From: JACRLW01 sp046349595
GTDB lineage: Bacteria; Planctomycetota; UBA1135; UBA2386
Direction of reading: 5' to 3'
Assembly (NCBI GenBank): GCA_046349595.1
Contig: JAXMCA010000002.1
Location: 1,240,001 to 1,304,000, forward strand
Length of the DNA: 64,000 nucleotides
Shown here: positions 29,079 to 39,944 of the stretch, one piece after another
Layout: every line of letters begins with the position of its first letter
How positions within the stretch are numbered: position 1 is the first letter of the stretch
Program-made: the position numbers and the translations under genes
Notes under the pieces: model-generated
What the model was told of the DNA's origin: nothing
The model's database searches: none
The model's input: only the letters and a program-made list of their open reading frames with translations

Positions 29079-29201
29079 CGCGGCAGTGTGCGGAGTGCGC
29101 CGTGGATCGGAACAGGTCAACAGCTACATTCGGCCGCGCGCGACGTCCAGCTGCAGGCACGGCGCGCGTGTTCGAAACCGGGCCGAATCGCGAGGTGGGC
29201 T

Positions 29202-30131
29202 TTGCACGTCGTCGCCGTCATCAATCAGAAGGGTGGAGTCGGTAAGACCACGACGACCGTCAACCTCGGCGCGGCGCTCGCGCGCCTCGGTCGCAGGGTG
29301 CTCCTCCTCGATCTGGATCCGCAGGCGAACCTGAGCCTGCACCTCGATCGGCGGCCGGAGCTCGAGGAAGCGTCGATGACTCACCTGTTGGTCGAGGACC
29401 GCCCGCTCGCCGGCCTGATCCGGACCACGACAACCGCCGGGATGTTCGTGGTTCCCGCGGACACCTCGCTGGGTGGCGTCGAGCAGGTGCTCGCCAATCG
29501 CATCGGTCGTGAGACGATCCTGCGCGAGGCCTTCGAGGGTCACAAGACCGAGCCGCAGTTCGACTACGTCCTGATCGACTGCCCGCCGTCACTCGGTGTG
29601 CTCTCGGCCAATGCACTGTGCGCCGCGCGCGAGGTCCTGATCCCGATGCAGACCGAATACTTCTCGCTGCAGGGGATGGCGAAGCTCACCGAGGTGATCC
29701 AACTGGTGAAGCGCCGCCTGAACCCGGAGATCGAGATCTGCTGCGTGCTCCCCTGCATGGTCGATCTGCGCACCAGGCTCACGACCGAGGTGCTCGACAA
29801 CATCCGCACCTACTTCGGCGATCGGCTCGCGCGCCACCTGATCCGCAACAACGTGAAACTGGCCGAGGCGCCGAGCTTCGGCGCGACGATCTTCGAGCAC
29901 GCACCGGACTCCAACGGCGCAGCCGACTACTGGAAGTTCGGACGCGAGTTCCTCGCGCGTCACGACGACGACGTCAGCGACGCGACCTTCGAGGCGGCGA
30001 TCGAAGCCGCGATCGCAGCGATCGCTCCACCGCGGGGGGATGGGCGCTTCAAGCGCGCCGCAGCCGAGGAGGCTCCAGAATCCGAGCGGCGGCATGGTTC
30101 AGGAGACGCCATGGCAGCGGCTGGAGAGTGA
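29202..30131 (+). CDS. parA: ParA/Soj-family ATPase
   Basis: A 309-residue deviant Walker ATPase for DNA segregation or positioning of large complexes. The signature INQKGGVGKTTT starts at residue 8, with the signature Lys10 and P-loop Lys15. Walker B-type DYVLIDCPPSLG and the A-prime DLDPQANLS are present. TTG 29202 is chosen because GAGGTGG precedes it and translation begins two residues before the conserved first strand; the open frame upstream overlaps the divergent gene. No ParB is next to it; a small unknown protein overlaps its stop by four bases. The C-terminal tail (about 275-309) is Ala/Glu-rich and not part of the domain. Confidence 0.9.
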   Translation: MHVVAVINQKGGVGKTTTTVNLGAALARLGRRVLLLDLDPQANLSLHLDRRPELEEASMTHLLVEDRPLAGLIRTTTTAGMFVVPADTSLGGVEQVLANRIGRETILREAFEGHKTEPQFDYVLIDCPPSLGVLSANALCAAREVLIPMQTEYFSLQGMAKLTEVIQLVKRRLNPEIEICCVLPCMVDLRTRLTTEVLDNIRTYFGDRLARHLIRNNVKLAEAPSFGATIFEHAPDSNGAADYWKFGREFLARHDDDVSDATFEAAIEAAIAAIAPPRGDGRFKRAAAEEAPESERRHGSGDAMAAAGE

Positions 30132-30802
30132 CAGACTCAGGCGATGCGGGCGGAACACCCGATGGGCCCGGGGTGAGCGATCGGGCGCCCAAGGAACCGA
30201 GCAGTCTCGATGCGATCGAGATCAGACTCCGTCGCGACCTCTTGGCGGTCCAGAAGGAGTTGGACACCCTCACCTCGGGAGACGGCGGACATCCGGGCGA
30301 TGAGGCCGACGCCTCGTTCGACGCTCACGTCGCACGAATCGAATCGACCATCGGCGATCTCCACCGCGCGCTCGAGCGCCTCTCGAAAGTCCGTGTGGTC
30401 GATCTCACCAGGGTCGCATCGCGGGCGCTCTCCGAACTGCTCCTGCAGTTGGAGAAGCCGCTGGTCCTGTCGGTGAGCTGGGATGCGGACCTGCCGGTGT
30501 TGCGCATCGCCGACGAGGCTCTCTCGTCGATCGTCGCGCGCATGATGAGTCTCGTCGCGCGCTACGTCGACCCCGGCGACGAGGTCGCGCTGTCGACGCT
30601 GTGCGAGGACGGGCAGGTGGTGCTGCGCATCGTCGTCACGCCCTTCGAGCCCTGGAGCCGCAGTGGGCGAGGTGACGACTTCCGGCTGCGCTGCCGGTCG
30701 CTGGTCGACTTCGTCGAGGAGATCGAAGGCCGGTTCGTTCTCTCGGACGAGGAACGCGTCCAGCTCGATCTGCGCTTCACCGCCGACTCGCCGGTCGCGT
30801 GA
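30128..30802 (+). CDS. ParA-linked protein with a degenerate histidine-kinase ATPase-like region
   Basis: A 224-residue protein that starts at GTG 30128 inside the parA stop. After a disordered acidic N-terminus and a helical segment (about 25-85), the part from RVVDLTRVASRALSELL to QVVLRIVVTPFEPW has the order of helices and strands of a HATPase_c domain (the linker into VSWDADLPVLRIADEALSSIV resembles the N-box area), but no N-box Asn and no G-box are seen, so it probably does not bind ATP. No signal or membrane segment. Function unknown; co-translation suggests it works with ParA. Confidence 0.65.
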   Translation: MTDSGDAGGTPDGPGVSDRAPKEPSSLDAIEIRLRRDLLAVQKELDTLTSGDGGHPGDEADASFDAHVARIESTIGDLHRALERLSKVRVVDLTRVASRALSELLLQLEKPLVLSVSWDADLPVLRIADEALSSIVARMMSLVARYVDPGDEVALSTLCEDGQVVLRIVVTPFEPWSRSGRGDDFRLRCRSLVDFVEEIEGRFVLSDEERVQLDLRFTADSPVA

Positions 30803-30850
30803 GCGAGGCCGCGGCGGACAGCATGGTCCACCGCGGCGCGTCGTCGGAGC

Positions 30851-32467
30851 TCAGTTGCAGCCGACGTTGCCGTTGCCGAGCTTGATCTTCAGGCCGTTCG
30901 AGAGGTCGAGGCTGCCGAAGGCGCCGACGGCCTCGAACTCGACCGACTGGACCGCGAGGGTCGCCGAATCGAGCGCCGGGTCGTTCGGGATCGGGACGTT
31001 GACGGTCGCGATGCCGGAGGCGTTCGCCGTCGCCGCGGCGCCGAAGAAGACCAGCACCGGGTCCACCCACAGGGTGCAGCCGCCACCCAGGTTGGTGTTG
31101 CCTTCGGCCAGGCTGAACACCACGAAGGTGTTCGCACCGGGAGCGACCGCGCCCGTGTTCAGCGCGAAGGCGACGTTGCCGAGGCGTGCGGCGCCATTGG
31201 CGCTCAACACAGGGGCCGACGGCGTGCCGCAGCCTGCACCGAGGTACAGGTTGCGCATGTCGAGCGGGCAGCTCGTCGACACCGAGACCGAGGGATTGCC
31301 CACGCCCGGGTTGGCCTGATCGACGTTGAACGAGCCGGTGGCCGGCGCGGCGTCGGAGTCGAAGGAGACGTTGTAGAGGTTGCCCCAGGTCAGGTTGTTG
31401 ATGCCGCCGGCGGGAGCCGTGATGACGACCTCGGAGGTGCTGACCGCGATGGTCCAGTCGTTCGCCGCGTTGGCGTCGGGGTCGCGGAAGGTCACGTTGC
31501 TGATCGAGGCGCCGGCGCAGAACGGGATGCGGAACGCACCGCCCTGGCGGTTGTTGTCGCGGTTGAAGATCGCGTACTCGTAGTGATAGAGCCCGCTGTT
31601 GGGACCGGTGACCTTCACGGCGACATAGAAGCGGCCGTCATCGCCGTTGTTGTTGTTCGCCGAGGTGACCGTCGCACCGGTCCAGCGGTAGATGCCCGGA
31701 GTCGGGTACTGCGTCGCGTTCGGGGTTCCCCAGTTCCAGGAGCTGCCGTTCCAGGTCGCGGAGAGCTGGTGCGTCGCGAAGTTGTTCTCGCGGTTGGCGT
31801 CGGGTTCGCCCGCGACGTTGTAGTAGCCGCTGATCCAGAAGGTCGCGCCCGTCACGTTGAGGCCCGAGTCGAACACCTGGTTGCGGTAGCCCTGATTCGG
31901 GTTCGTGAAGTTGATCGGGCTCCGCACGTTGTCGGTGTCGGCCGGCGGGTTCTGCACCGGGTAACCGCGATCGAAGTGCGAGCCGCGCGAGGTCCAGGTC
32001 GCGAGCCACGGATTGATCTCGCTCGGCGGAGCCATGTAGGTGTGGCTGTAGTTCAGGCTCGCGCCGTAGGTGTCGGAGCAGCCCATCACCAGCGAGGTGC
32101 CCGCACCACCGGGGCAGCTTCCGCAGCCCGGCGAGTTCGTGCTGGTGAAGCCGTGCTTCACGCCGTTGAACAACGAGATCTGCTCGAAGCGACCCTGGTA
32201 CTCGCGATAGATCCACATCCCGATCTGCGGGTGGTCGATGTTCATGTCCGCGAGCCACGGCACGTTCACGCTGCCGACGTTGCACGAGGTCGTGGACACG
32301 CCGAACGACTGCAGGCCGTTCGGGAAGGTGCCGGTGTGGGCGCCGCTCGGCGATGCGACGCCGCCGAGATTGCTGAGTGAAACATTGGTTCCGGGGCGCA
32401 CGTTTTGTTGCGCCGCCGCGAGGACGGGGAGGCCGAGCACGGCTCCGAGGACGAGCAGGGTTCGCAT
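30851..32467 (-). CDS. Large secreted protein of unknown function
   Basis: A 538-residue exported protein with a signal peptide (1-19, cleaved after AAAQ). It is rich in Asn, Gly, Ser and Thr, with predicted beta structure throughout and several Cys pairs (for example SPGCGSCPGG). The last 130 residues, beginning YLGAGCGTPSAPVL, look like the C-terminal beta domain also seen at the end of the M1 peptidase here. It may be a surface or extracellular matrix protein. No catalytic motif is recognised. It is divergent from bshA, with 139 bases between them. Confidence 0.75.
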   Translation of the reverse strand: MRTLLVLGAVLGLPVLAAAQQNVRPGTNVSLSNLGGVASPSGAHTGTFPNGLQSFGVSTTSCNVGSVNVPWLADMNIDHPQIGMWIYREYQGRFEQISLFNGVKHGFTSTNSPGCGSCPGGAGTSLVMGCSDTYGASLNYSHTYMAPPSEINPWLATWTSRGSHFDRGYPVQNPPADTDNVRSPINFTNPNQGYRNQVFDSGLNVTGATFWISGYYNVAGEPDANRENNFATHQLSATWNGSSWNWGTPNATQYPTPGIYRWTGATVTSANNNNGDDGRFYVAVKVTGPNSGLYHYEYAIFNRDNNRQGGAFRIPFCAGASISNVTFRDPDANAANDWTIAVSTSEVVITAPAGGINNLTWGNLYNVSFDSDAAPATGSFNVDQANPGVGNPSVSVSTSCPLDMRNLYLGAGCGTPSAPVLSANGAARLGNVAFALNTGAVAPGANTFVVFSLAEGNTNLGGGCTLWVDPVLVFFGAAATANASGIATVNVPIPNDPALDSATLAVQSVEFEAVGAFGSLDLSNGLKIKLGNGNVGCN

Positions 32468-32606
32468 CGGTTCGAATCGATCGGGGAGGTTCGAGAAGCG
32501 GGCAGGTGGCGGGGGAAGAGTAGCGAGGTCCGCGGCTCCCGGTAGCGGGGCGGACAGGAAAGGTCGCCTGTCACCATTCCTGCTGCGCCGTCGTATCGTG
32601 CGGCCC

Positions 32607-33746
32607 GTGTCCGAGCGTCCGCTTCGTCTGGGTGTCGTGTGCTATCCGACCGTCGGTGGCAGCGGGGTCGTGGCCACCGAGATCGCGATCCGGGCCGCGC
32701 GCGCCGGCCACGACGTGCACCTGCTCAGTTACGGGCGACCGGCTCGTTTGGCCGGCGCCGTTCCGGGACTGCGCTACCACGAGGTGCAGGTCTCTGCATA
32801 TCCCTTGTTCCGCTATCCGCCCTACGACCTCGCCCTCGCGACGCGCATGGCCGAAGTCCACGAGGAGGCGCGGGTCGACGTGTGGCACGTCCACTACGCC
32901 ATTCCGCACGCGGTCAGCGCCTGGCTCGCGCGCTCGATGTGCGAGCGCGACCTCCGATTCGTGACCACCTTGCACGGCACCGACATCACCGTGGTCGGCG
33001 CCGACCGGGCCTACGCACGCCCGACGCGCTTCGCGCTCGACCAGTCCGATGCGATCACCGCGGTGAGCCGCTTCCTCGCCGACGAGACCGTGATCGCCTT
33101 CGGCTCGAGACGCACCATCGAGGTCGTCCCCAACTTCGTCGACACCGAGCAGTTCGCGCCCGGTCCGCAGGGCCGATTCTGGTCGCGGCCCGACGGAGAG
33201 CGACGCATCGTGCATGCGAGCAACTTCCGTCCGGTGAAGCGGGTCGGCGACACGGTGCGCGCCTTCGCGAGGATCGCGGGTGCGCTCCCCGCGCGCCTGT
33301 TCCTGATCGGTGACGGTCCCGACCGCGAGCACGCCTTGGCGATCGCCTCCGACCTCGGCGTCGCGGATCGGGTGGAGGCGCCGGGGGTGAAGAGCCAGCC
33401 CGAGCTCGCTCGTGTCCTCGGCGACGCCGACCTGTTCCTCTCCTCGTCGGAGACCGAGTCCTTCGGACTGTCGATGCTGGAGGCGATGAGTTCCGGCGTG
33501 CCCTGCGTCAGCACGAGGGTCGGCGGCGTCGCCGAGGTCTTCGGCGACACCGGCACCCTGGTGCCGCTGGGCGACATCGAGGCGATGGCCGACGCCGCCA
33601 CGGCGCTCCTGCGTGACGAGGCCGCGCACCGGAGCGCGAGCGAGAAGGCCCGCGCCCGGGCGATCGAGGCCTTCCGCGCCGAGGTCGTCCTCGAGCGTTA
33701 CCTCGAGCTCTACCGTCGGGTGGCCTCCATGTCTGCGGCGCGCTGA
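32607..33746 (+). CDS. bshA: N-acetyl-alpha-D-glucosaminyl L-malate synthase BshA
   Basis: A 379-residue GT4 glycosyltransferase that makes GlcNAc-malate, the first step of bacillithiol synthesis. It matches BshA closely by eye: GVVCYPTVGGSGVVATE at about 9-25, VHYAIPHAVSAWLAR, LHGTDITVVGAD and the GT4 donor motif SETESFGLSMLEAM. GTG 32607 lies just before the conserved start and gives the family length. The first 120 bases of the larger open frame are rejected as noncoding. With bshC and bshB1 about 4-6 kb upstream the pathway is complete. Confidence 0.95.
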   Translation: MSERPLRLGVVCYPTVGGSGVVATEIAIRAARAGHDVHLLSYGRPARLAGAVPGLRYHEVQVSAYPLFRYPPYDLALATRMAEVHEEARVDVWHVHYAIPHAVSAWLARSMCERDLRFVTTLHGTDITVVGADRAYARPTRFALDQSDAITAVSRFLADETVIAFGSRRTIEVVPNFVDTEQFAPGPQGRFWSRPDGERRIVHASNFRPVKRVGDTVRAFARIAGALPARLFLIGDGPDREHALAIASDLGVADRVEAPGVKSQPELARVLGDADLFLSSSETESFGLSMLEAMSSGVPCVSTRVGGVAEVFGDTGTLVPLGDIEAMADAATALLRDEAAHRSASEKARARAIEAFRAEVVLERYLELYRRVASMSAAR

Positions 33747-33759
33747 GGCGGCGATCGAC

Positions 33760-34869
33760 GTGTCCCCGATCGACCTCGACCACGACGCCACCACCCCTGT
33801 CGACCCCCGTGTGCTCGAGGTCTTCCTGGCGGTGGAGAGGACCTGTCCCGGCAACCCGTCGAGCGTGCACGCCGCCGGACGTCGCGCCCGCCTCGTGCTC
33901 GAGGAGGCGCGCGCGGAGGCTGCGGCGGCACTCGGAGTCGCGTCCGATGCGGTCGTGTTCCTCTCGGGCGGGACCGAAGCGAACCACCTGGCGATCCGGG
34001 GGCTGGGAGACCCCGCTCTGCCCGTGCTCTGCTCGGATGTCGAGCACAAGTCCGCACTCGGCGCCGCAGCGACGCGCGGAATCCTGCGATGGCGTGTCGA
34101 TCGGGCCGGCCGCGCCGAAGTGGTCGCGCCGCATGCGCCGGTCGGTCTGATCGTGCTCGCCCACGCGCAGGGCGAGGTCGGCACCCTCCAACCGGTCGTC
34201 GAGGCGAGCGTGCTGGCCCGCCAACTCGGCGTTCCACTGCACGTCGACGCGGCGCAAACGCTCGGCCGCGTATCGCTCGCGGCTGCGCTCGGCGTCGCCG
34301 ACACCCTGGCACTGTCGGTCCACAAGGCCGGCGGACTGCGCGGATCGAGCGTACTTGTCGTGGCTGGCCGTCGACCGCGGGCGCTGCTCAGCGGGGGCGG
34401 ACAGGAACTCGGTCTGCGCCCGGGAACCGTCAGTCCCTCCCTCGCAGCCGCGACCGCGCGCGCGATCGCGCTGGCGGTGACGGAGACCGATGCGAGGGCG
34501 GTGCGGATGCAGGCAGCACGCGATGCTCTCGCGACCGCTCTCGCGGAGAAGCTCGCACTGGACCGGATCACTCCCGACGAGCACACTCTGCCCAACACCC
34601 TGCTGGTGCACATCGCCGGCGTCGACGGCCGCGCGCTGCTGCCGGCCCTCGATCTCGCTGGCGTGCTCGCGTCGCAAGGCTCCGCCTGCACGAGCGGTGC
34701 ACCGGAGCCTCCCGCGATCCTCCTCGCGATGGGTCACGACGAGCCGTTTGCGCGACGCTGCGTGCGTTTCTCGACCTCTGCACACACGTCGATCGCGGAC
34801 GCCATCGACGCTGCGCAGCGCATCGCGGATGTCGTCACGCGTCTCCGCGCGCGACGCGCATCGTCGTGA
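33760..34869 (+). CDS. Cysteine desulfurase (NifS/IscS type)
   Basis: A 369-residue PLP enzyme that takes sulfur from cysteine. The PLP Lys189 is in SVHKAGG, the cofactor His in the VEHKS loop near residue 96, and the sulfur-accepting Cys310 in GSACTSG. GTG 33760 has GAGG about eleven bases upstream. It starts 13 bases after bshA. It could serve Fe-S assembly with the frataxin at 41061 or tRNA thiolation. The N-terminus is slightly shorter than IscS. Confidence 0.9.
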   Translation: MSPIDLDHDATTPVDPRVLEVFLAVERTCPGNPSSVHAAGRRARLVLEEARAEAAAALGVASDAVVFLSGGTEANHLAIRGLGDPALPVLCSDVEHKSALGAAATRGILRWRVDRAGRAEVVAPHAPVGLIVLAHAQGEVGTLQPVVEASVLARQLGVPLHVDAAQTLGRVSLAAALGVADTLALSVHKAGGLRGSSVLVVAGRRPRALLSGGGQELGLRPGTVSPSLAAATARAIALAVTETDARAVRMQAARDALATALAEKLALDRITPDEHTLPNTLLVHIAGVDGRALLPALDLAGVLASQGSACTSGAPEPPAILLAMGHDEPFARRCVRFSTSAHTSIADAIDAAQRIADVVTRLRARRASS

Positions 34870-35161
34870 CGCGACGCGTGAAAAAAACCGGCGCGCGATG
34901 CGGGCTTGTCGAACAAGGACTTACTCACAGACGCGCGTTGCGATCGAGCACTTCGCGTCGCCAGACTCTTTCACGGCGCGTGTGAAGTCGCTAGAAAGCG
35001 CCGTCGTCCGAACGACCCCTTGATGCGGAGTGCCTGGCCGCGAAGGGGTCGCCTCTCTCTGCTCCGAAACTGGACCTCGCCCGCCTCCAACGAGGCTGCG
35101 CAGATCGTCCGTACATCTCCCCGTCCCCGGCTTGCCTGACCACTTGCTGGAGTCCGGTCGT
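34870..35161. other. Leader region of dnaA with a hairpin
   Basis: This 292-base gap holds a nine-base stem CGACCCCTT/AAGGGGTCG (35013-35021 with 35043-35051, loop 21) in the dnaA leader. It also holds a seven-A run at 34881-34887 and one imperfect DnaA-box-like sequence TTACTCACA at 34921-34929 (7 of 9). No cluster of DnaA boxes or AT-rich unwinding element is seen, so I do not call an origin here. Confidence 0.5.
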
Positions 35162-37096
<1,935 letters not shown>

Positions 37097-37165
37097 GCGC
37101 CCTGTTCCGTGGCGGGGTCGAGCGGCCCGCCCGATAGGTCGGAGCGTTCGACGGGTGTTCTCCGG

Positions 37166-37942
37166 TCAGAAGCGGATGCCTCCGCCGATGAACCAGCCCT
37201 GGAGCGTCAGATCCGCCGTCAGGTCCTGGCCGTCGCTCTTGCCGTTCGCGTCCATCGAGATGTAGCGGTAGCCGGCGTTCAGTTCGATCTGGGCGGTGAG
37301 GTCGTAGGCGACCAGGGCTTCGAGGTCGAAGTAGGTGCCGCCGGTGTCGCCGAGATCGACGTCGAGGTAGCCGAGATCGAGCTCCGCCGACAGAGGGCCG
37401 AAGCGACCCTCGCTCTGGAGGAACAACATGGGGACGGGTAGCAGCTCGTCGACGTCCTCGAAGGTCCCGGTCGAGATCTCCGTCACCCTCGCCTGCACCT
37501 TGAACAGGTCGGCGCCGAGCCCGGGAGAGATCCGCACCACGCCGAGGTCGAGCAGATCGAAGGTCACCGCGACCTTGGCGTTGGTGAGGTCGACGTCCGA
37601 AGTGACGTCGATGCCGGCGGAGAGGTCGCCGAAGCTCGCCTGCAGCGTTCCGTTCCCCGACTGCGAATAACGGAATGCGCTCGCGGTGACGCGCACGGGG
37701 CCCGCATCGAGTTCGGCATGGATCTGTGCTGTCGAAGCCGTGTCCTTCAGCCCGAGGGAGTCCTCCACGTCCACCGTCGCCGTGAACCCGCTCCCCGATC
37801 CGGCGCTCGGGCTCAGTCCGATCGATCCGGTGAGCGAAGGCTGCATGTAGCCGAGCTGCACGCGCGCCCCAGGAGCAGAACAGGCAGCCGGGAGCAGCAG
37901 CGCGCCGGCCAGGAAGGTGGCAAGAGCTCGGGTCGTGCTCAT
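37166..37942 (-). CDS. Exported beta-barrel-like outer-membrane protein
   Basis: A 258-residue exported protein. The N-terminal segment (1-24) is a signal; Cys21 follows ALLLPAA, a poor lipobox. The rest alternates hydrophobic and polar residues with many Asp/Gly turns, for example LDLGYLDVDLGDTGGTY and LNAGYRYISMD, and ends with a terminal Phe (GGGIRF), the usual mark of an outer-membrane barrel. It is convergent with dnaA (70 bases between). Function unknown. Confidence 0.7.
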   Translation of the reverse strand: MSTTRALATFLAGALLLPAACSAPGARVQLGYMQPSLTGSIGLSPSAGSGSGFTATVDVEDSLGLKDTASTAQIHAELDAGPVRVTASAFRYSQSGNGTLQASFGDLSAGIDVTSDVDLTNAKVAVTFDLLDLGVVRISPGLGADLFKVQARVTEISTGTFEDVDELLPVPMLFLQSEGRFGPLSAELDLGYLDVDLGDTGGTYFDLEALVAYDLTAQIELNAGYRYISMDANGKSDGQDLTADLTLQGWFIGGGIRF

Positions 37943-38009
37943 GGTCTGGACGACTTCGACCCCGCACCTGTCCTGACTTGAGTCATTCCCGCGCCGCTAG
38001 CATGCGTGA

Positions 38010-38558
38010 ATGGTGAGCAAGTCCACGGTCGTTGCCACGGCGTGTTTCGAATCGCCTCTCGGCGCACTGCGCCTGAGTGCCACCGGACTGGGCTTGTCAC
38101 GGATCGAGTTCCCCGGGGGGCGCCCGCCGGCCGGGGCCAGGGGCGCCACCGGCTCCGCATTCCTCGACGAGGCCATCGACGAACTGCGCGCGTTCTTCGC
38201 CGGTCGCCCGCGTCCGACTCAGGTGGCTCTCGATCTCTCCTGCGGTACGCCCTTCCAGCGCAAGGTGTGGCGGATCCTGGCGACCACCCTGCCGGCCGAA
38301 CTCCTGACCTATGGCGAACTCGCCGCGAGGGTCGGGAGTCCCGGTGCGGCGCGCGCCATCGGCAGTGCAATGGCGCGCAACCCCGTCCCGATCCTCGTTC
38401 CCTGCCATCGCGTGATCGCCGCGAACGGCCGTCCGGGTGGCTACGGGCACGGCCTGCCGACCAAGAGCCGCCTGCTGTCCTACGAAGGCTGCGCCTTGCC
38501 GGGTTTTCCGCCTTCACCTCGAGCCGCTGATCTGCCGATGCAGACGGCGGCACGATGA
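38010..38558 (+). CDS. ogt: Methylated-DNA--protein-cysteine methyltransferase
   Basis: A 182-residue suicide repair protein that takes alkyl groups from O6-guanine. The active-site PCHRV has Cys132, preceded by ARAIGSAMARNP and followed by AANGRPGGYGHGLPTKSRLL. The HTH wing (FQRKVWRIL...LTYGELA) is also present. ATG 38010 gives the family start. The last ~18 residues are an extension. The stop overlaps the next gene (ATGA), so the regulator downstream may be co-expressed. Confidence 0.93.
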   Translation: MVSKSTVVATACFESPLGALRLSATGLGLSRIEFPGGRPPAGARGATGSAFLDEAIDELRAFFAGRPRPTQVALDLSCGTPFQRKVWRILATTLPAELLTYGELAARVGSPGAARAIGSAMARNPVPILVPCHRVIAANGRPGGYGHGLPTKSRLLSYEGCALPGFPPSPRAADLPMQTAAR

Positions 38559-39925
38559 CCTCAGGACTGCAGACGAGGACGGTCGGTGAAGTCGCTCTCC
38601 CGCAGGGCACCTTTCGGGTGCTGGTGTGTGCGGGCGACCCCGGAGTTGAACGCGAGCTGAACTCGGCGTTGGCGCCACGCGGCGGCACGGTGACGGTGGT
38701 CACCAGTTCCGAAGCGTTCGCCGCGGCGACCGGTCGCGAGACCTTCGATGTGGCCTTCGTCGACCTTCCGGTCCGACGCGATGGTCACAGCGAGTGGCGC
38801 GAGAACGTCGCACAGCGCGGTGTCGAGGGGACCGCTCTCGTGATCGCGGTCACCGCGGATCGCGAGAACGAGGCTCTCGCGCTGCTCGGTCGCACCGTGA
38901 TTGCCTACATCACGAAGCCGTGCACGGTCGCGCAGGCCGCGGCCGCGCTCGACCTCGCCGCGGAGAACCGGCGGCTGCGGCGTCGCGTGCAGGCGCTCGA
39001 AGCGCAGATGCAGGACGAGGAGGCCGAGGACGAACTCGTCGGGTGCAGCCCGGCGATCCGTCGCCTGTCGAGCACGCTCAGCCGTGCCGGCGCGAACGAC
39101 GCCACCGTGCTGATCGAAGGCAAGCCCGGCGTCGGCAAGACCCTGGTCGCCCGCCTGATCCACAAGAACGGTCGCCGGGCGAAGGAGTCGCTCGAGATCG
39201 TCAACTGCGAGCTGGTCGACGAGCCGATGCTCGAAGCCGCGCTCGAGCGCGCCAAGGACGGCACGCTCCTGCTCGAGGACGTCGATCGTCTCGCGGCACG
39301 TTGCCAGTCGCGTCTGGTTCGCCACCTGAAGGAGTCCGGCAATGGTCAGCGCGCCGTCCGCATCATCGCGACGACCAGCGCACGACTCGCCGAACTGACC
39401 GCGAAGGGCGTGTTCCGCGAGGACCTCTACTACCGCCTCAACATGTTCCCGATCTCGGTGCCCACGCTCGCCGAGCGCCGGGAGGATCTGCCGATGCTCG
39501 CCTCGCACTTCCTGCGCATGTCGAGCACACGTTCGGGGTTGCCCGATCGCGGCTTCACGCCGGCGGCGATGATCATGATCGAGGCGCACCCCTGGCCGGG
39601 GAACGTCTCGCAGCTCAAGAACGCGATCCAGCGCGCGCATGCGCTCGCCGACGGTCAGCCCGTCGATCGCGTGCACCTGTTCGGCACCAGCACCGGCGTG
39701 CAGCCCCCGCCCGGGGTGCAGGGTCTCACCGACCGCATGGACGAGCGTGACGACGACGAGCCCGGTGAGGACGAGATCCTGCCGTTCCAGGACGAGGAGA
39801 AGCGCCTGTTGAACCGCGCCCTGCGTGCGACGCGCGGCAACGTCCGCCGTGCCGCGCAGTTGCTCGGCATCGGCCGCGCGACCCTCTACCGGAAGATCCA
39901 GATCTACCAACTCCGGATGAACTGA
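38555..39925 (+). CDS. NtrC-like response regulator lacking the sigma-54 contact loop
   Basis: A 456-residue protein with a receiver domain (about 20-135; phosphoacceptor Asp70 in VAFVDLP and Lys121 in YITKP), a short coiled coil (135-157), a AAA+ domain with Walker A GKPGVGKT at 189-196, Walker B-like GTLLLEDVD, and the R-finger region FREDLYYRLNMF, then a FIS-type HTH at the end (NVRRAAQLLGIGRATLYRK). The GAFTGA loop expected about 30 residues after the VNC segment is missing; ELVDEPMLEAALERAKDGT leaves no room for it. It therefore probably acts without sigma-54. Confidence 0.85.
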   Translation: MTSGLQTRTVGEVALPQGTFRVLVCAGDPGVERELNSALAPRGGTVTVVTSSEAFAAATGRETFDVAFVDLPVRRDGHSEWRENVAQRGVEGTALVIAVTADRENEALALLGRTVIAYITKPCTVAQAAAALDLAAENRRLRRRVQALEAQMQDEEAEDELVGCSPAIRRLSSTLSRAGANDATVLIEGKPGVGKTLVARLIHKNGRRAKESLEIVNCELVDEPMLEAALERAKDGTLLLEDVDRLAARCQSRLVRHLKESGNGQRAVRIIATTSARLAELTAKGVFREDLYYRLNMFPISVPTLAERREDLPMLASHFLRMSSTRSGLPDRGFTPAAMIMIEAHPWPGNVSQLKNAIQRAHALADGQPVDRVHLFGTSTGVQPPPGVQGLTDRMDERDDDEPGEDEILPFQDEEKRLLNRALRATRGNVRRAAQLLGIGRATLYRKIQIYQLRMN

Positions 39926-39944
39926 GGGCCGGCGTCGCACCCTG

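Noticed and set aside
28929..29120. 63-residue protein ending at the TGA as a complete gene
   Set aside because: The frame continues into a well-formed zinc ribbon and a SECIS-like hairpin, so an isolated short gene is less likely.
34870..35161. Replication origin upstream of dnaA
   Set aside because: Only one 7/9 DnaA-box-like sequence and no AT-rich unwinding region.
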